DNA of 63,905 nucleotides. Origin: Ignavibacteria bacterium. Its GTDB lineage: Bacteria > Bacteroidota > Ignavibacteria > Kapaibacteriales > UBA2268. A program made the translations under genes and the position numbers. The stretch spans positions 1 to 63,905 of the forward strand of contig JAAYTD010000032.1 of the NCBI GenBank assembly GCA_012518115.1, read 5' to 3'. Each line of letters opens with the position of its first letter. Positions within the stretch are counted from its first letter, which is position 1. Positions 1 to 8,162 of the stretch are shown here, piece by piece. Below the pieces are notes generated by a model that ran no database searches, had not been told where the DNA came from, and was given only the letters and a program-made list of their open reading frames with translations.

Positions 1-439
1 CAATATCGGTCGCCATCGGAATTCCCCAACCCGCGCTAGCTTCGCCTGTTGGGTTTAGAGAGATATAAATGACAGCAGGTACTAACATTCCCCCAATAGC
101 CGCGCCAATAGGTAAAATAGCTTTTTTCGGGTTAGAAAGTTCTCCTGCTACAAATTCCCGTTTCAGTTCCAAACCTACCACGAAAAAGAAAATAGCCATC
201 AAGCCATCGTTTATCCAATGCTGTAAGTTATAGTTTAAGAAGGGCTTGCCATTAAATTGAAATCCTATAGTGTTATTAAGGACAGATAAATACTCGTCCG
301 ACCAAGATGAGTTTGCAAGTATAATAGCCACAATCACACTAATAGCAAGTATGATTCCGCCTGACTGTTGTAGTCTTAAAAATCGCCGTAAAGGTTGAGC
401 TACAACTTCGATAGTTTTTTTTGAATTGTTATTTATCAT
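1..439 (-). CDS. nhaA: Na+/H+ antiporter NhaA, N-terminal part (cut by window edge)
   Basis: Inner-membrane antiporter exchanging sodium for protons. Only the first 146 codons are present; the gene continues past position 1. From the ATG at 439 the protein has a short charged N-terminus, a hydrophobic helix followed by ILANSSWSDEY (about residues 39-49), then HWINDGLMAIFFFVVGLEL (74-92), and the last visible residues are GWGIPMATDI. These are conserved NhaA segments; the TDI at the end corresponds to the ion-binding Thr-Asp region of helix IV in E. coli NhaA. The remaining helices, including the essential Asp pair, lie outside. A mosaic repeat sits just upstream (479-725). Family assignment is firm; function is inferred from family. 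Confidence 0.9.
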   Translation of the reverse strand, partial: MINNNSKKTIEVVAQPLRRFLRLQQSGGIILAISVIVAIILANSSWSDEYLSVLNNTIGFQFNGKPFLNYNLQHWINDGLMAIFFFVVGLELKREFVAGELSNPKKAILPIGAAIGGMLVPAVIYISLNPTGEASAGWGIPMATDI

Positions 440-478
440 TGTTTATTAAGTTTATATTTTCTGTTTATTATTTATGTT

Positions 479-725
479 ATACCATTTTAAATAACAATTT
501 GCCCAAAATGTAGTAGGCAAATTCTCCTCTTGAGAGGAGTACCTGCGTAGCAGGGGAAGTATGGGACTACCCCGTCAAGTTTCGCCTGCCACCCCTTCGT
601 TCCGAAGGGGAATTTGCAGCCAGACCTTCAGGGAAGTGAAATTTTAAACATCACATAAATCATATAAATCAAAAAATCACAGTTCAGATAATGGAAATGG
701 ACTAATATATAATTCAAAATGGTAT
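479..725. repeat. Mosaic palindromic intergenic repeat, copy A
   Basis: Fills most of the gap between nhaA and coaD. It is bounded by inverted ends ATACCATTTT (479-488) and AAAATGGTAT (716-725). Inside are successive hairpins: CTCCTC/GAGGAG (524-529/534-539), CCTGC-GTA-GCAGG (542-554), CCCCTTCG-TTC-CGAAGGGG (592-610), and an outer GCAAATT/AATTTGC pair (517-523/611-617). Positions 519-557 are identical to 55803-55841 in copy C, and 675-692 match 36968-36985 of copy B in reverse at 16 of 18 bases. No gene is visible in 440-740. Whether this is mobile is not shown by the sequence alone. Confidence 0.75.
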
Positions 726-740
726 TATAGTACTTAAGAA

Positions 741-1220
741 TTATTTTTCCATTTTATCCATTAATTTTTTAGCAATAAATTCAGGTACTAAACTTGTAAC
801 ATCTTGTCTGAAGCTAGCTAGCTCTCTTACTAAGGAAGAGCTCAGGTAAGAGTATTTTTCGTTAGGTAGCATAAACAAGGTATGTATTTTCGGTTCTAAT
901 TTTCTATTAATTAAAGCGATTTGGAATTCATAATCAAAATCAGAAATAGCACGCATACCACGAATTATAGCTATAGCATTCATTTCTTTTGCAATTTCAA
1001 CGGTTAAACCGTCGTGAGTTATAACTTCGCAATTTTCAATATGCTTTAGGGCTGTTTGTGCCATTTCCAGCCTTTCTTGACTTGTAAATATAGTGTTTTT
1101 CTTTGTGTTTTTGCCTACAACGACGACAATTTTATCAAAAATTGTACTTGCTCGTTCAATGACATCTATATGTCCATAAGTTATTGGGTCAAAAACTCCG
1201 GGATAAACTGCTGTTTTCAT
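741..1220 (-). CDS. coaD: Pantetheine-phosphate adenylyltransferase
   Basis: Transfers AMP from ATP to 4'-phosphopantetheine to give dephospho-CoA, the penultimate step of coenzyme A synthesis; cytosolic hexamer in characterised relatives. 159 aa, the usual length. The nucleotidyltransferase TxGH motif is present as TYGH (residues 14-17) right after the typical start YPGVFDPI, IIRGMRAISDFDYE lies in the middle, and SSSLVRE (127-133) is the C-terminal ISSSxVRE-type signature. It is last in a minus-strand run behind DUF3098, era, a thioesterase, a GNAT protein and an endonuclease (13 bp after the last), so it is probably co-transcribed with them. Confidence 0.97.
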   Translation of the reverse strand: MKTAVYPGVFDPITYGHIDVIERASTIFDKIVVVVGKNTKKNTIFTSQERLEMAQTALKHIENCEVITHDGLTVEIAKEMNAIAIIRGMRAISDFDYEFQIALINRKLEPKIHTLFMLPNEKYSYLSSSLVRELASFRQDVTSLVPEFIAKKLMDKMEK

Positions 1221-1233
1221 TTTATTTATTTAT

Positions 1234-2091
1234 TTAATTTATACTTAATTGCAAGCTAATTGGGCAATGGTCTGATATTTGTTTTGTTTCTCTATCTGTT
1301 AGTGAAGAATAGAAGTTATAAATAAAGACACTACCTTCTCTAAATCGTTTTTTTGTTGTAGAACTTAGTACGATATGATCTATAGCTAACCATAGCGGGT
1401 TGGAACAACTTCTTTCATTTTCTGTCATAAAATGTAGATTTGGATTTTCTATAATAGGAGTTAAAGTTGCATTATTTTTTCGTGTTGGGAAATCGTTAAA
1501 ATCGCCTAAAATAGCAAGTTCCATTTTTCCACATTTTCCCATCATAGAATCAGCCCAATGAGATATTATTTCTGCTTGCGTTTTTCGCATTTCTCGTGAT
1601 AATTCCTTTAATTCAGCAGTAGAATCATATCTTGAAGTTGATTTTAGATGTACGACCATAGCATCAAATTCAAAGTTATTAATTTTCGCAGTAAATGCAA
1701 GTCCCGGACGACTTCTTCCGTCCATCATCAAAGGTTCATATTCGTTTATATTTGTAATTTCGATGTTGTTTTTATATATAACTGCGACATTTTGTTTGTT
1801 GTACAGATTTGAGACATAAGATTTATAATTAGGAAGATGTTTAGTTATTTTATTTAGTGCTTCCTGATTTTCTATTTCTTGTAGAGCAAGTATATCAACA
1901 TCTGTCGAAGCTATTATATTTGCAATTTCAGCGATTTCATTGTCAGTTCTTGTTTTTTGGTCATCTATTCCGTCGCCTAACCACTGAATATTAAAAGTTC
2001 CAATGGTTATAAAATCTTGTGATAAGTCTTTATCAGTATTACAGCTTACTAATAAAATAAAAAATGATGTTAATAGTATTATTCTTCGCAT
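1234..2091 (-). CDS. Endonuclease/exonuclease/phosphatase-family lipoprotein
   Basis: 285 aa. The N-terminus MRRIILLTSFFILLVSC is a lipoprotein signal with the lipobox Cys at residue 17, so the product should be anchored outside the cytoplasm. The rest is an EEP (DNase I-like) fold: TFNIQWL, the metal-binding Glu in LALQEI, the His in VVHLKS, the catalytic LGDFNDF, IDHIVLS and the C-terminal SDHCPI. Secreted EEP enzymes cleave nucleic acids or phosphoesters; the substrate here is unknown. It overlaps the upstream GNAT gene by 13 bp, which supports co-translation. Family call is firm; an extracellular nuclease acting in nutrient scavenging is only a guess. Confidence 0.88.
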   Translation of the reverse strand: MRRIILLTSFFILLVSCNTDKDLSQDFITIGTFNIQWLGDGIDDQKTRTDNEIAEIANIIASTDVDILALQEIENQEALNKITKHLPNYKSYVSNLYNKQNVAVIYKNNIEITNINEYEPLMMDGRSRPGLAFTAKINNFEFDAMVVHLKSTSRYDSTAELKELSREMRKTQAEIISHWADSMMGKCGKMELAILGDFNDFPTRKNNATLTPIIENPNLHFMTENERSCSNPLWLAIDHIVLSSTTKKRFREGSVFIYNFYSSLTDRETKQISDHCPISLQLSIN

Positions 2092-2618
2092 TTATAAACC
2101 TCTTTTCTTATAATTTTTTTACAATTTTCAATTTCTTTTTTTGTCATTTTTTCCTTAGCTAGTAGCAATAATGGAATTCCGTTTCCGTATTTTGAGTAAG
2201 TTGGTTGTATGTAATTTTCATCAACAACTTCAAAACCATATTTTTGGTAGAATTTTTTCCGTCGTATATTTATTTCATTTGTAGGATGTTCAATTTCGCC
2301 TACTATGTTTTTTCCTTTATGTTTATCTAAAAAGTATTCTATTGTTTTTGAGCCTAAATTGGTATTTCGCATATTTTCAAAAATTGCGAAATGTTCTACA
2401 AAAATAAAATCTTCAAAATTCCAAAAAACTAATAGTCCAACTATTTCTTGATTGAACATTATAGCAGAGAAGTTCATTAAATTTTCTTTTTCAACTAATT
2501 CAAGTAAAATATCATAGTTGCGTCTTTCTACTTCAGGAAAAGCTTGTTCGTAAAGTTCATATAGTTTTTTGAATTCTAATAAAGAAGTATTATTTATTTT
2601 TTTCAGATCTATCATCAT
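2079..2618 (-). CDS. GNAT-family N-acetyltransferase
   Basis: 179 aa. The central part reads as a GNAT acetyl-CoA-binding region: a beta-strand FVEHFAIFENMRNTNLGSKT (the RxxxxG/A loop is here RNTNLG), followed by VGEIEHP and the late GNAT segment RRKKFYQKYGFEVVDENYIQ. Substrate is not deducible. It starts 4 bp inside the preceding thioesterase gene (ATGA overlap) and its end overlaps the endonuclease gene by 13 bp, so it is an internal operon member. The final 30 residues are Lys/Glu rich and probably a C-terminal helix. It could modify a small molecule or a protein N-terminus. Confidence 0.82.
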   Translation of the reverse strand: MMIDLKKINNTSLLEFKKLYELYEQAFPEVERRNYDILLELVEKENLMNFSAIMFNQEIVGLLVFWNFEDFIFVEHFAIFENMRNTNLGSKTIEYFLDKHKGKNIVGEIEHPTNEINIRRKKFYQKYGFEVVDENYIQPTYSKYGNGIPLLLLAKEKMTKKEIENCKKIIRKEVYKCEE

Positions 2619-3367
2619 TTTCGTTTTTTGTACATTATTTCAATTTCAGCAGCACTTTTATTTGTATTTAGATTAAGAAAGCGGAAGCTTGAAATTTCTG
2701 TATTTTTTTTACTTTCTAAAATCACAAATTCTTGATTGTATTTTAGTTCGGATAGATATTTTATATATAAATTAGTTATAATGTTTTCTGTGTTGAATTT
2801 TTCGCCGAGTGCATCTAATAAGAAAGCAAGATAGTTAGTGTTATTTACATGTCTATTCCAATCTATATCGCTAAAATGGATTTTTCTTTTATCTATTTCA
2901 TTTAATGGTTCGTTAAATTCTATCTTTGTAGTTATATTATCCATAATATTTTTGGGATATATATACTTCATCATATCATTATATATTTCGGGTCTTTTCG
3001 GTTTGCGTGTATTTATGTCAATAATGAACCAATTTGATGAGCCGTGTCCTAATAGTTCATATTTATTGGAATAGAATTCAAAATCACGTGCTGCAAAAAT
3101 TCTTCTAATTCCACAGAACCATGTTCGCACAATTATTTCTTCTTGCCATTTTGGATAGCGAAAAATTTCTAATTTCAAGTCAGATAAAACCCAAGCAAGA
3201 TTTTTTTTAGCTAATAAATCACTACCATAATTTAATTTTTCTGCATGTAGCCAAGCAGCTTCTTGAAAAAATTGTACTAATGTTTGTATACTAGCTTCTT
3301 GCAGAGCGTTTGCATTAAATGACAATACATTGAGTTTTAGTTCTAATTGATTTTCAGCATTTTTCAT
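2615..3367 (-). CDS. Acyl-ACP thioesterase (FatA/FatB-like hot-dog protein)
   Basis: 250 aa, the length of bacterial acyl-ACP thioesterases with two hot-dog domains. N-terminal domain: a long helix FFQEAAWLHAEKL, the WVLSDLKLEI strand and VRTWFCGIRRIFAARDFEFY. C-terminal domain: HFSDIDWNRHVNNTNYLAFL, which contains the Asn/His residues (DxNxHxNN-like, here DWNRHVNN) characteristic of the family. It hydrolyses acyl-ACP to free fatty acid during lipid synthesis in characterised members; the chain length is not predictable. Lies 24 bp downstream of era and overlaps the GNAT gene by 4 bp. Confidence 0.9.
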   Translation of the reverse strand: MKNAENQLELKLNVLSFNANALQEASIQTLVQFFQEAAWLHAEKLNYGSDLLAKKNLAWVLSDLKLEIFRYPKWQEEIIVRTWFCGIRRIFAARDFEFYSNKYELLGHGSSNWFIIDINTRKPKRPEIYNDMMKYIYPKNIMDNITTKIEFNEPLNEIDKRKIHFSDIDWNRHVNNTNYLAFLLDALGEKFNTENIITNLYIKYLSELKYNQEFVILESKKNTEISSFRFLNLNTNKSAAEIEIMYKKRK

Positions 3368-3391
3368 AGCTTTTATTATTGTGGCAAAGAA

Positions 3392-4312
3392 CTAATAACC
3401 AAAAGAGCGTAGCATACTAGGTTTATCTCGCCATTTATTTCTTACTTTAACAAAAACGTCAAGATATATTTCTTGTTCTAAATGTTCTTCTATATTTTTC
3501 CTAGCTCGTTCTAAAACTGTTTTTAATTTTTCGCCGTTGCTACCTATTATAATTTTCTTTTGAGTTTGTTTTTCAACTATAATTTCAGCATTTATGTACC
3601 ATTTACCGAAATCGCGTTCTTTGAAATCAACTATATGTACCTCAGTTGAGTATGGTATTTCTTCGTGATAAGATAGTAAAATTGCTTCACGAATTATTTC
3701 AGAAACAAAAAATCGTTCGGGCTGCGTGCTAATTAGTTCTTTGTCATAATAAAAATGAGATTTAGGTATATATTCAGAGATGACAGGAATTAATCTTTTT
3801 TCTAAGTCGTTTTCTTTCAGTGCAGAGACAGGAATTATATCGGCAAATAGTTGCATTTTATCGAAAGTAGCTATTATAGGTAGCGTTTCTTTAACATCTT
3901 TCAGCAAGTCTATTTTATTTAGAATTAAGATAGTTTTTTTTCTTATGTCTTTGAAGAATACAAGAAGTTCTTCAGGTATTGGATCAAGTTGATTAAATTT
4001 TGTAATATCGTATATTAGAATTAAGCAATCAGCTTCTTCTATAGAATTTCTAACATATCTCATCATTGTTTCTTGCATTTCATACTTAGGAGTTAGCACT
4101 CCCGGCGTATCTAAAAACACTATTTGTGTGTTTCCTTCTGTATAAATGCCAAGTACACGTTTTCTTGTAGTTTGTGGTTTATGTGTGATGATAGATAAAT
4201 TAGCACCTATTAACGAGTTCATAAGTGTTGATTTACCTGCATTAGGTTTGCCTATAATTGCAACATAACCCGCTTTAGTTTCTATAGCTTGATTGTTAGC
4301 TTTCGTTTCCAT
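3392..4312 (-). CDS. era: GTPase Era, 30S ribosome assembly factor
   Basis: 306 aa, standard Era length. G1 P-loop GKPNAGKST at residues 21-29, switch I around KPQTTRKR (45-52), G3 DTPG at 68-71, G4 NKID, and G5 in the VSALKEND stretch. The C-terminal KH domain is complete, with the GxxG loop in IIIGSNGEKL, and ends in DVFVKVRNKWRDKP. Era binds the 3' end of 16S rRNA through this domain and acts as a GTP-dependent checkpoint in small-subunit maturation. Its start overlaps the DUF3098 gene by 17 bp, so translation of the two is probably coupled. Confidence 0.97.
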   Translation of the reverse strand: METKANNQAIETKAGYVAIIGKPNAGKSTLMNSLIGANLSIITHKPQTTRKRVLGIYTEGNTQIVFLDTPGVLTPKYEMQETMMRYVRNSIEEADCLILIYDITKFNQLDPIPEELLVFFKDIRKKTILILNKIDLLKDVKETLPIIATFDKMQLFADIIPVSALKENDLEKRLIPVISEYIPKSHFYYDKELISTQPERFFVSEIIREAILLSYHEEIPYSTEVHIVDFKERDFGKWYINAEIIVEKQTQKKIIIGSNGEKLKTVLERARKNIEEHLEQEIYLDVFVKVRNKWRDKPSMLRSFGY

Positions 4313-4613
4313 TTTTATCTCGATTACTTTTTCGGCGAGTAAAAAATTGCATTAGTGCTAACGGAATTATAACTAAATATCCAATTACAAGTAAAACAGG
4401 TGCTACATCTACCGCCCAAAAATTTTTCCAAACTCCGTCTTCTGTTGCCGGTGCTTCAGTAATTCCTGTAGCTAGTAAAATATAACCTAATGCAACTACA
4501 CCAACTCCTATCAAAACCCAGATAAAATCTTTTTTTGTTAATGGAAAGTTCCATTCAACGGATTTTTTTTGACTTAAATCCTTTTTTCCGATATTCCTTG
4601 TTCTTGTCTTCAT
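4296..4613 (-). CDS. DUF3098-like small membrane protein
   Basis: 105 aa with two predicted transmembrane helices: about residues 31-50 (IWVLIGVGVVALGYILLATG) and 68-90 (AVDVAPVLLVIGYLVIIPLA). The N-terminus is basic (about residues 1-20) and the C-terminus ends in a Lys/Arg/Asn-rich cytosolic tail, positive-inside at both ends. Two-helix proteins of this form, common in Bacteroidota, carry the DUF3098 label; no function is established. First gene of the operon that runs to coaD. The start ATG is the only plausible one and lies 48 bp from a good -7 element at 4661-4668. Confidence 0.7.
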   Translation of the reverse strand: MKTRTRNIGKKDLSQKKSVEWNFPLTKKDFIWVLIGVGVVALGYILLATGITEAPATEDGVWKNFWAVDVAPVLLVIGYLVIIPLALMQFFTRRKSNRDKNGNES

Positions 4614-4660
4614 AACAGTAGTTGTTCGTAAAAATATATTTTTTATTAAAAAAGTAACTA

Positions 4661-4668
4661 CAAATATA
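4661..4668 (-). promoter_or_regulatory. Bacteroidota -7 element for the DUF3098-era-coaD operon
   Basis: Reads TATATTTG on the minus strand, an exact TAnnTTTG match, 48 bp before the DUF3098 start. No TTTG is seen at the expected -33 distance. Confidence 0.5.
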
Positions 4669-4675
4669 CTTAAAA

Positions 4676-4749
4676 AAAATGATTTTAACTGTTTTAAAAA
4701 TGAAAAAAAGCAAATAAAATGATTTTAATTGTTCTAAAAATGAAAAAAA
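4676..4749. repeat. Direct repeat, two 34-bp copies with a 40-bp period
   Basis: Copies at 4676-4709 and 4716-4749 differ at two positions only. They lie in the 308-bp divergent gap (4614-4921) between the DUF3098 gene and the peptide transporter; apart from this repeat and the -7 element the gap is very A+T rich and holds no gene. Confidence 0.7.
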
Positions 4750-4921
4750 AACACTATTTGTAAATAATAATTAGAAAAGTTTGTAAAATTTACTTATATT
4801 GTAAAGTTATTTTTTTCATTAAAATACTTAAATATTCGTTAAACAAGAGAAACTAAGTATAACATATATTATATAAATTTAGATTTTTTTTTAACTTTTT
4901 TAAATAATAAGGTAAAATTAT

Positions 4922-6445
4922 ATGTTTAAAAATCATCCCAAGGGACTTTTAGGAGCAGCTCTTGCCAATATGGGAGAACGTTTTGGCTTCTACGTAATGA
5001 TGGCAATTTTGCTCTTGTTTCTGAACAACAAGTTTGGATTTTCCGGCTCAGAAGGAGCTATTATCTATTCGATTTTTTATGCCTTAATCTACGTCTTAGC
5101 ATTAGTTGGTGGATTAATTGCCGACAGAACTAAAAACTACAAAGGCACCATCATGATAGGTTTGATATTAATGACGATAGGATATGTCCTTATTGCCATT
5201 CCTACAGAAACACCGGTGCAAAACTTTCCGTTGATTCTTGGTTACACTTGTTTCGGACTGTTTGCCATAGCTTTTGGTAATGGTCTATTTAAAGGTAACT
5301 TACAAGCTGTTGTAGGTCAACTCTACGATAATCCTCAGTATGCCGACAAGCGAGAAACAGGTTTCCAAATTTTCTACATGTTTATTAACGTGGGTGCAAT
5401 GTTTGCTCCTATCATGGCAGTAGGCTTAAGAAACTGGTGGGTACAACATAATGGTTTCAAATTTAACGCAGACTTACCTGCTCTTTGTAATCAGTTTTTG
5501 AATGGAACAATTACAACCGATGCTCAGGCAAGATTATCTGAATTAGCAGTTCAAGTAGGATCTGCGACAAGCGATTTAACTGTTTTTGCTAAGCAGTATT
5601 TGAATGTTTTCATGGAAGGATATCATTATTCTTTTGGTATTGCAATATTCGCAATGCTTATTTCATTGACAATATTCTTGATAAATAGAGCCAAACTGCC
5701 TGATCCAGCAGCAAAATCTCTTGATGTAAAACAAAACGCTCAGGAAGTAGAAATGGATGCAAAAGAGATAAGACAACGTATGTATGCGCTATTTGCTGTT
5801 TTTGGCGTTGTTATTTTCTTCTGGTTCTCTTTCCATCAAAATGGACAAACTCTTACACTGTTTGCCAATGACTATACGAGAATGATAAATATTAACTTAG
5901 GCTTTACCACTTTGCAAGGGGCAGAAGTGTTCCAAGCATTTAATCCTATTTTTGTTGTTACACTTACACCAATAATCATCGGACTGTTTGGTTGGATGCG
6001 TAATAAAGGTTGGGAAGTATCCACTCCTAAAAAAATTGCAATCGGTATGGGAATTGCTGCTTTAGCTTTTGGAATAATGACAATAGGCTCAATTGGATTA
6101 CCTGACGCTGCAACTAGAAAAGCAATGGGCGGACTAGATGAAGCTATGCGTGTTTCGCCACTTCTATTGATTGTTACCTATCTTGTTTTGACTGTTGCAG
6201 AGTTATTTATTTCTCCATTAGGTATTGCTTTCGTATCGAAAGTTGCGCCACCAAAATATCAAGGTGTTATGCAGGGAGGTTGGTTAAGTGCTACTGCTTT
6301 AGGAAATCAACTACTCTTTATCGGTGTGATTTTCTATAATAGCATTCCTGTGTGGGCAACATGGATGATCTTTGTTGTAGCGTGTCTCATCTCTATGACC
6401 ATAATGCTATCAATGCTCAAATGGCTTGAAAAAGTAGCTAAATAA
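4922..6445 (+). CDS. POT/PTR2-family proton-dependent oligopeptide transporter
   Basis: 507 aa major-facilitator protein with about 12-14 membrane helices. The N-terminal GERFGFYVMMAILLLFL (residues 18-34) is the POT ExxERFxYY-type motif of helix 1, where Glu and Arg couple protons to peptide transport; GNGLFKGNLQAVVGQLYD is the family segment after helix 4, and FWFSFHQNGQTL corresponds to the helix 7 signature. A longer cytosolic loop (about residues 240-290) separates the two halves. Imports di- or tripeptides with protons. It is monocistronic: own upstream region, and a strong terminator immediately after it. Confidence 0.93.
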   Translation: MFKNHPKGLLGAALANMGERFGFYVMMAILLLFLNNKFGFSGSEGAIIYSIFYALIYVLALVGGLIADRTKNYKGTIMIGLILMTIGYVLIAIPTETPVQNFPLILGYTCFGLFAIAFGNGLFKGNLQAVVGQLYDNPQYADKRETGFQIFYMFINVGAMFAPIMAVGLRNWWVQHNGFKFNADLPALCNQFLNGTITTDAQARLSELAVQVGSATSDLTVFAKQYLNVFMEGYHYSFGIAIFAMLISLTIFLINRAKLPDPAAKSLDVKQNAQEVEMDAKEIRQRMYALFAVFGVVIFFWFSFHQNGQTLTLFANDYTRMININLGFTTLQGAEVFQAFNPIFVVTLTPIIIGLFGWMRNKGWEVSTPKKIAIGMGIAALAFGIMTIGSIGLPDAATRKAMGGLDEAMRVSPLLLIVTYLVLTVAELFISPLGIAFVSKVAPPKYQGVMQGGWLSATALGNQLLFIGVIFYNSIPVWATWMIFVVACLISMTIMLSMLKWLEKVAK

Positions 6446-6464
6446 ACATAGATTTTTTTTAATC

Positions 6465-6502
6465 AAAGCAACTTAGTCTGAAAAGATTAAGTTGCTTTTT
6501 TT
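6465..6502 (+). terminator. Rho-independent terminator after the POT transporter
   Basis: Perfect 11-bp stem AAAGCAACTTA (6465-6475) and TAAGTTGCTTT (6488-6498), 12-nt loop, followed by a T run. Confidence 0.9.
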
Positions 6503-6570
6503 ATGTGAAAATGTTTTATTCTAAAATAAATCGGCTTTATAATCGTTTAGAAAATAATAGGAGTAACGCT

Positions 6571-7167
6571 ATGAGAATCATATTAGTTATTATTGCAATT
6601 TTTAATTTCTCTTGTTTATTTTCGCAAGATAAATGGGAACTTGAAAAACAGAAAGACAATATATCTGTTTATTTACGTAAAGCTGCTAATTCGAATATAA
6701 AAGAAACAAAAGCTTTTACGGTAATTCAAGCATCTATGCAAAGTATTTGTGATGTTATCAAAGATGGGGATGAATATAAAAATTGGGTAGATCAAATTTC
6801 ATATTCTAAAAAACTTAAAGAAACAGGGAATGTTACTTTTATTTATTATTGTTTAAAATTACCTATAGGTTTTAAAAATCGTGATTTGGTTTTGAAAACA
6901 ACTACGGAAAATATAAATAAAACAAGTATTAAATTGACGGTAGAATCGGCGTGGAAATCGTATCCTGAACAGAGTAAGTATTTAAGAATAAAGGAAGCAG
7001 GTGGTTATTGGTTGTTAAATGAAGTGCAAAAAGGTAAAACGGAAGTTACTTATCAATTTCATGTAGATCCGGGAGGCAATATACCGTCTTGGCTTGTAAA
7101 CTTATTTATTGTTGACGGACCGTTTGACACTATGAAGAACTTGCGAGCTAAATTTCATAAAAAATAA
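6571..7167 (+). CDS. Secreted START-domain (lipid-binding) protein
   Basis: 198 aa from the ATG at 6571. This start is preferred because it gives a clean signal peptide (MRIILVIIAIFNFSCLFSQ) and has a TAGGAG ribosome site about 9 bp upstream; an in-frame GTG at 6505 would overlap the preceding terminator. The mature part reads as a START-like helix-grip fold: WELEKQKDNISVYLR, FKNRDLVLKTT, YWLLNEV, VTYQFHVDPGGNIPSWLVN and a C-terminal amphipathic helix. Bacterial START proteins bind lipids or other hydrophobic ligands; the ligand is unknown. The Cys at residue 15 could alternatively act as a lipobox. Confidence 0.8.
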   Translation: MRIILVIIAIFNFSCLFSQDKWELEKQKDNISVYLRKAANSNIKETKAFTVIQASMQSICDVIKDGDEYKNWVDQISYSKKLKETGNVTFIYYCLKLPIGFKNRDLVLKTTTENINKTSIKLTVESAWKSYPEQSKYLRIKEAGGYWLLNEVQKGKTEVTYQFHVDPGGNIPSWLVNLFIVDGPFDTMKNLRAKFHKK

Positions 7168-7208
7168 AATGAAACTACAGATTTGCAGTAGCTTCATTTT
7201 ATTTTTTT
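7161..7208. terminator. Bidirectional terminator between START protein and LOG gene
   Basis: Stem AAAATAAAATGAA (7161-7173) with TTCATTTTATTTT (7193-7205), extended inside by CTAC/GTAG with one mismatch; T-rich on both strands. Sits between two convergent genes. Confidence 0.85.
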
Positions 7209-7231
7209 ATTGATGTTAAAATAAGAAAATT

Positions 7232-8077
7232 CTATAAATTGTGATATTCCGTAAGTTTTTTAGTTATATATTCAAAAGCTTCATCGGGAGTAGAGCAATA
7301 CTCATATAAGAATAAATCTTCATGACCAATCATTCCAATTTCAGCTAAGTATTCAAAGTTAAATGACTTACGCCAAAAATCTTCTTTGTACAAAACTACT
7401 GGCATTTTTTTAACAACTTTTCTTGTTTGAATTAAAGTAAATTGTTCTATAATTTCATCAAAAGTACCAAATCCGCCCGGCATTGCAATTAATGCTTCTG
7501 CTAAGCTGCTGAACCAGAATTTTCTCATAAAGAAATAATAAAATTCGAAATTCAAGTCTTTGGAAATATATGGATTAGGTAATTGTTCATAAGGCAATGA
7601 AATATTTAATCCTATGTTAGGTGATTTTTGATTATAAGCGCCACGATTTGCGGCTTCCATAATACCTGGTCCGCCGCCAGTGCAAATATAAAAACGTTTT
7701 TCTTTAGGTAGCTTCATACTCCATTGACAAAGCATTTCAGTCAGTTGTACACATTCTTCATAAACTAAAGAAAACTCATACTTTGATTGATGGACTTTAA
7801 TATCGTTTGCTAATCGTTCTTTTATTGTACCAGTTGAATCTTCAAATTTACTTTTCAGTTCTTTATCTTTTTTTGTCCATTCTTCAAGTGGTAAAATCCG
7901 TGCTGAACCGTAAATGTTAATTGTTCTGGATATTTTCTTTTTTGCAAGTTGATGTTCAGGATATAGATATTCCGCAAGTATTCTTATTTCTCTTGCAGCA
8001 TCACTGTTTAAGAAATCTATGTCATGATAAGTTAAAGGCATTTTAATAGCTTCTAATTCTTCTTTTTCTTGTTTCAT
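7232..8077 (-). CDS. LOG-family protein (Rossmann fold, lysine decarboxylase-like motif)
   Basis: 281 aa. Carries both LOG hallmarks: TGGGPGIMEAANRGA and MPGGFGTFDEIIEQFTL (PGGxGTxxE), which bind the phosphoribosyl nucleotide in cytokinin-activating LOG enzymes and related nucleotide phosphoribohydrolases. A large N-terminal extension of about 125 residues precedes the first motif, so it belongs to the longer bacterial group whose best studied members cleave AMP-type nucleotides to base and ribose 5-phosphate. The exact substrate cannot be read. It follows hpt by 85 bp on the same strand, consistent with a nucleotide-salvage role. Confidence 0.82.
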   Translation of the reverse strand: MKQEKEELEAIKMPLTYHDIDFLNSDAAREIRILAEYLYPEHQLAKKKISRTINIYGSARILPLEEWTKKDKELKSKFEDSTGTIKERLANDIKVHQSKYEFSLVYEECVQLTEMLCQWSMKLPKEKRFYICTGGGPGIMEAANRGAYNQKSPNIGLNISLPYEQLPNPYISKDLNFEFYYFFMRKFWFSSLAEALIAMPGGFGTFDEIIEQFTLIQTRKVVKKMPVVLYKEDFWRKSFNFEYLAEIGMIGHEDLFLYEYCSTPDEAFEYITKKLTEYHNL

Positions 8078-8162
8078 AGCTTTTGTTTTTATAAGTAAAT
8101 TTAGTAAAACAATCTGTAAATATAATAAAAAATAATTTAATTTGTGTTAATATCAATAGAAT

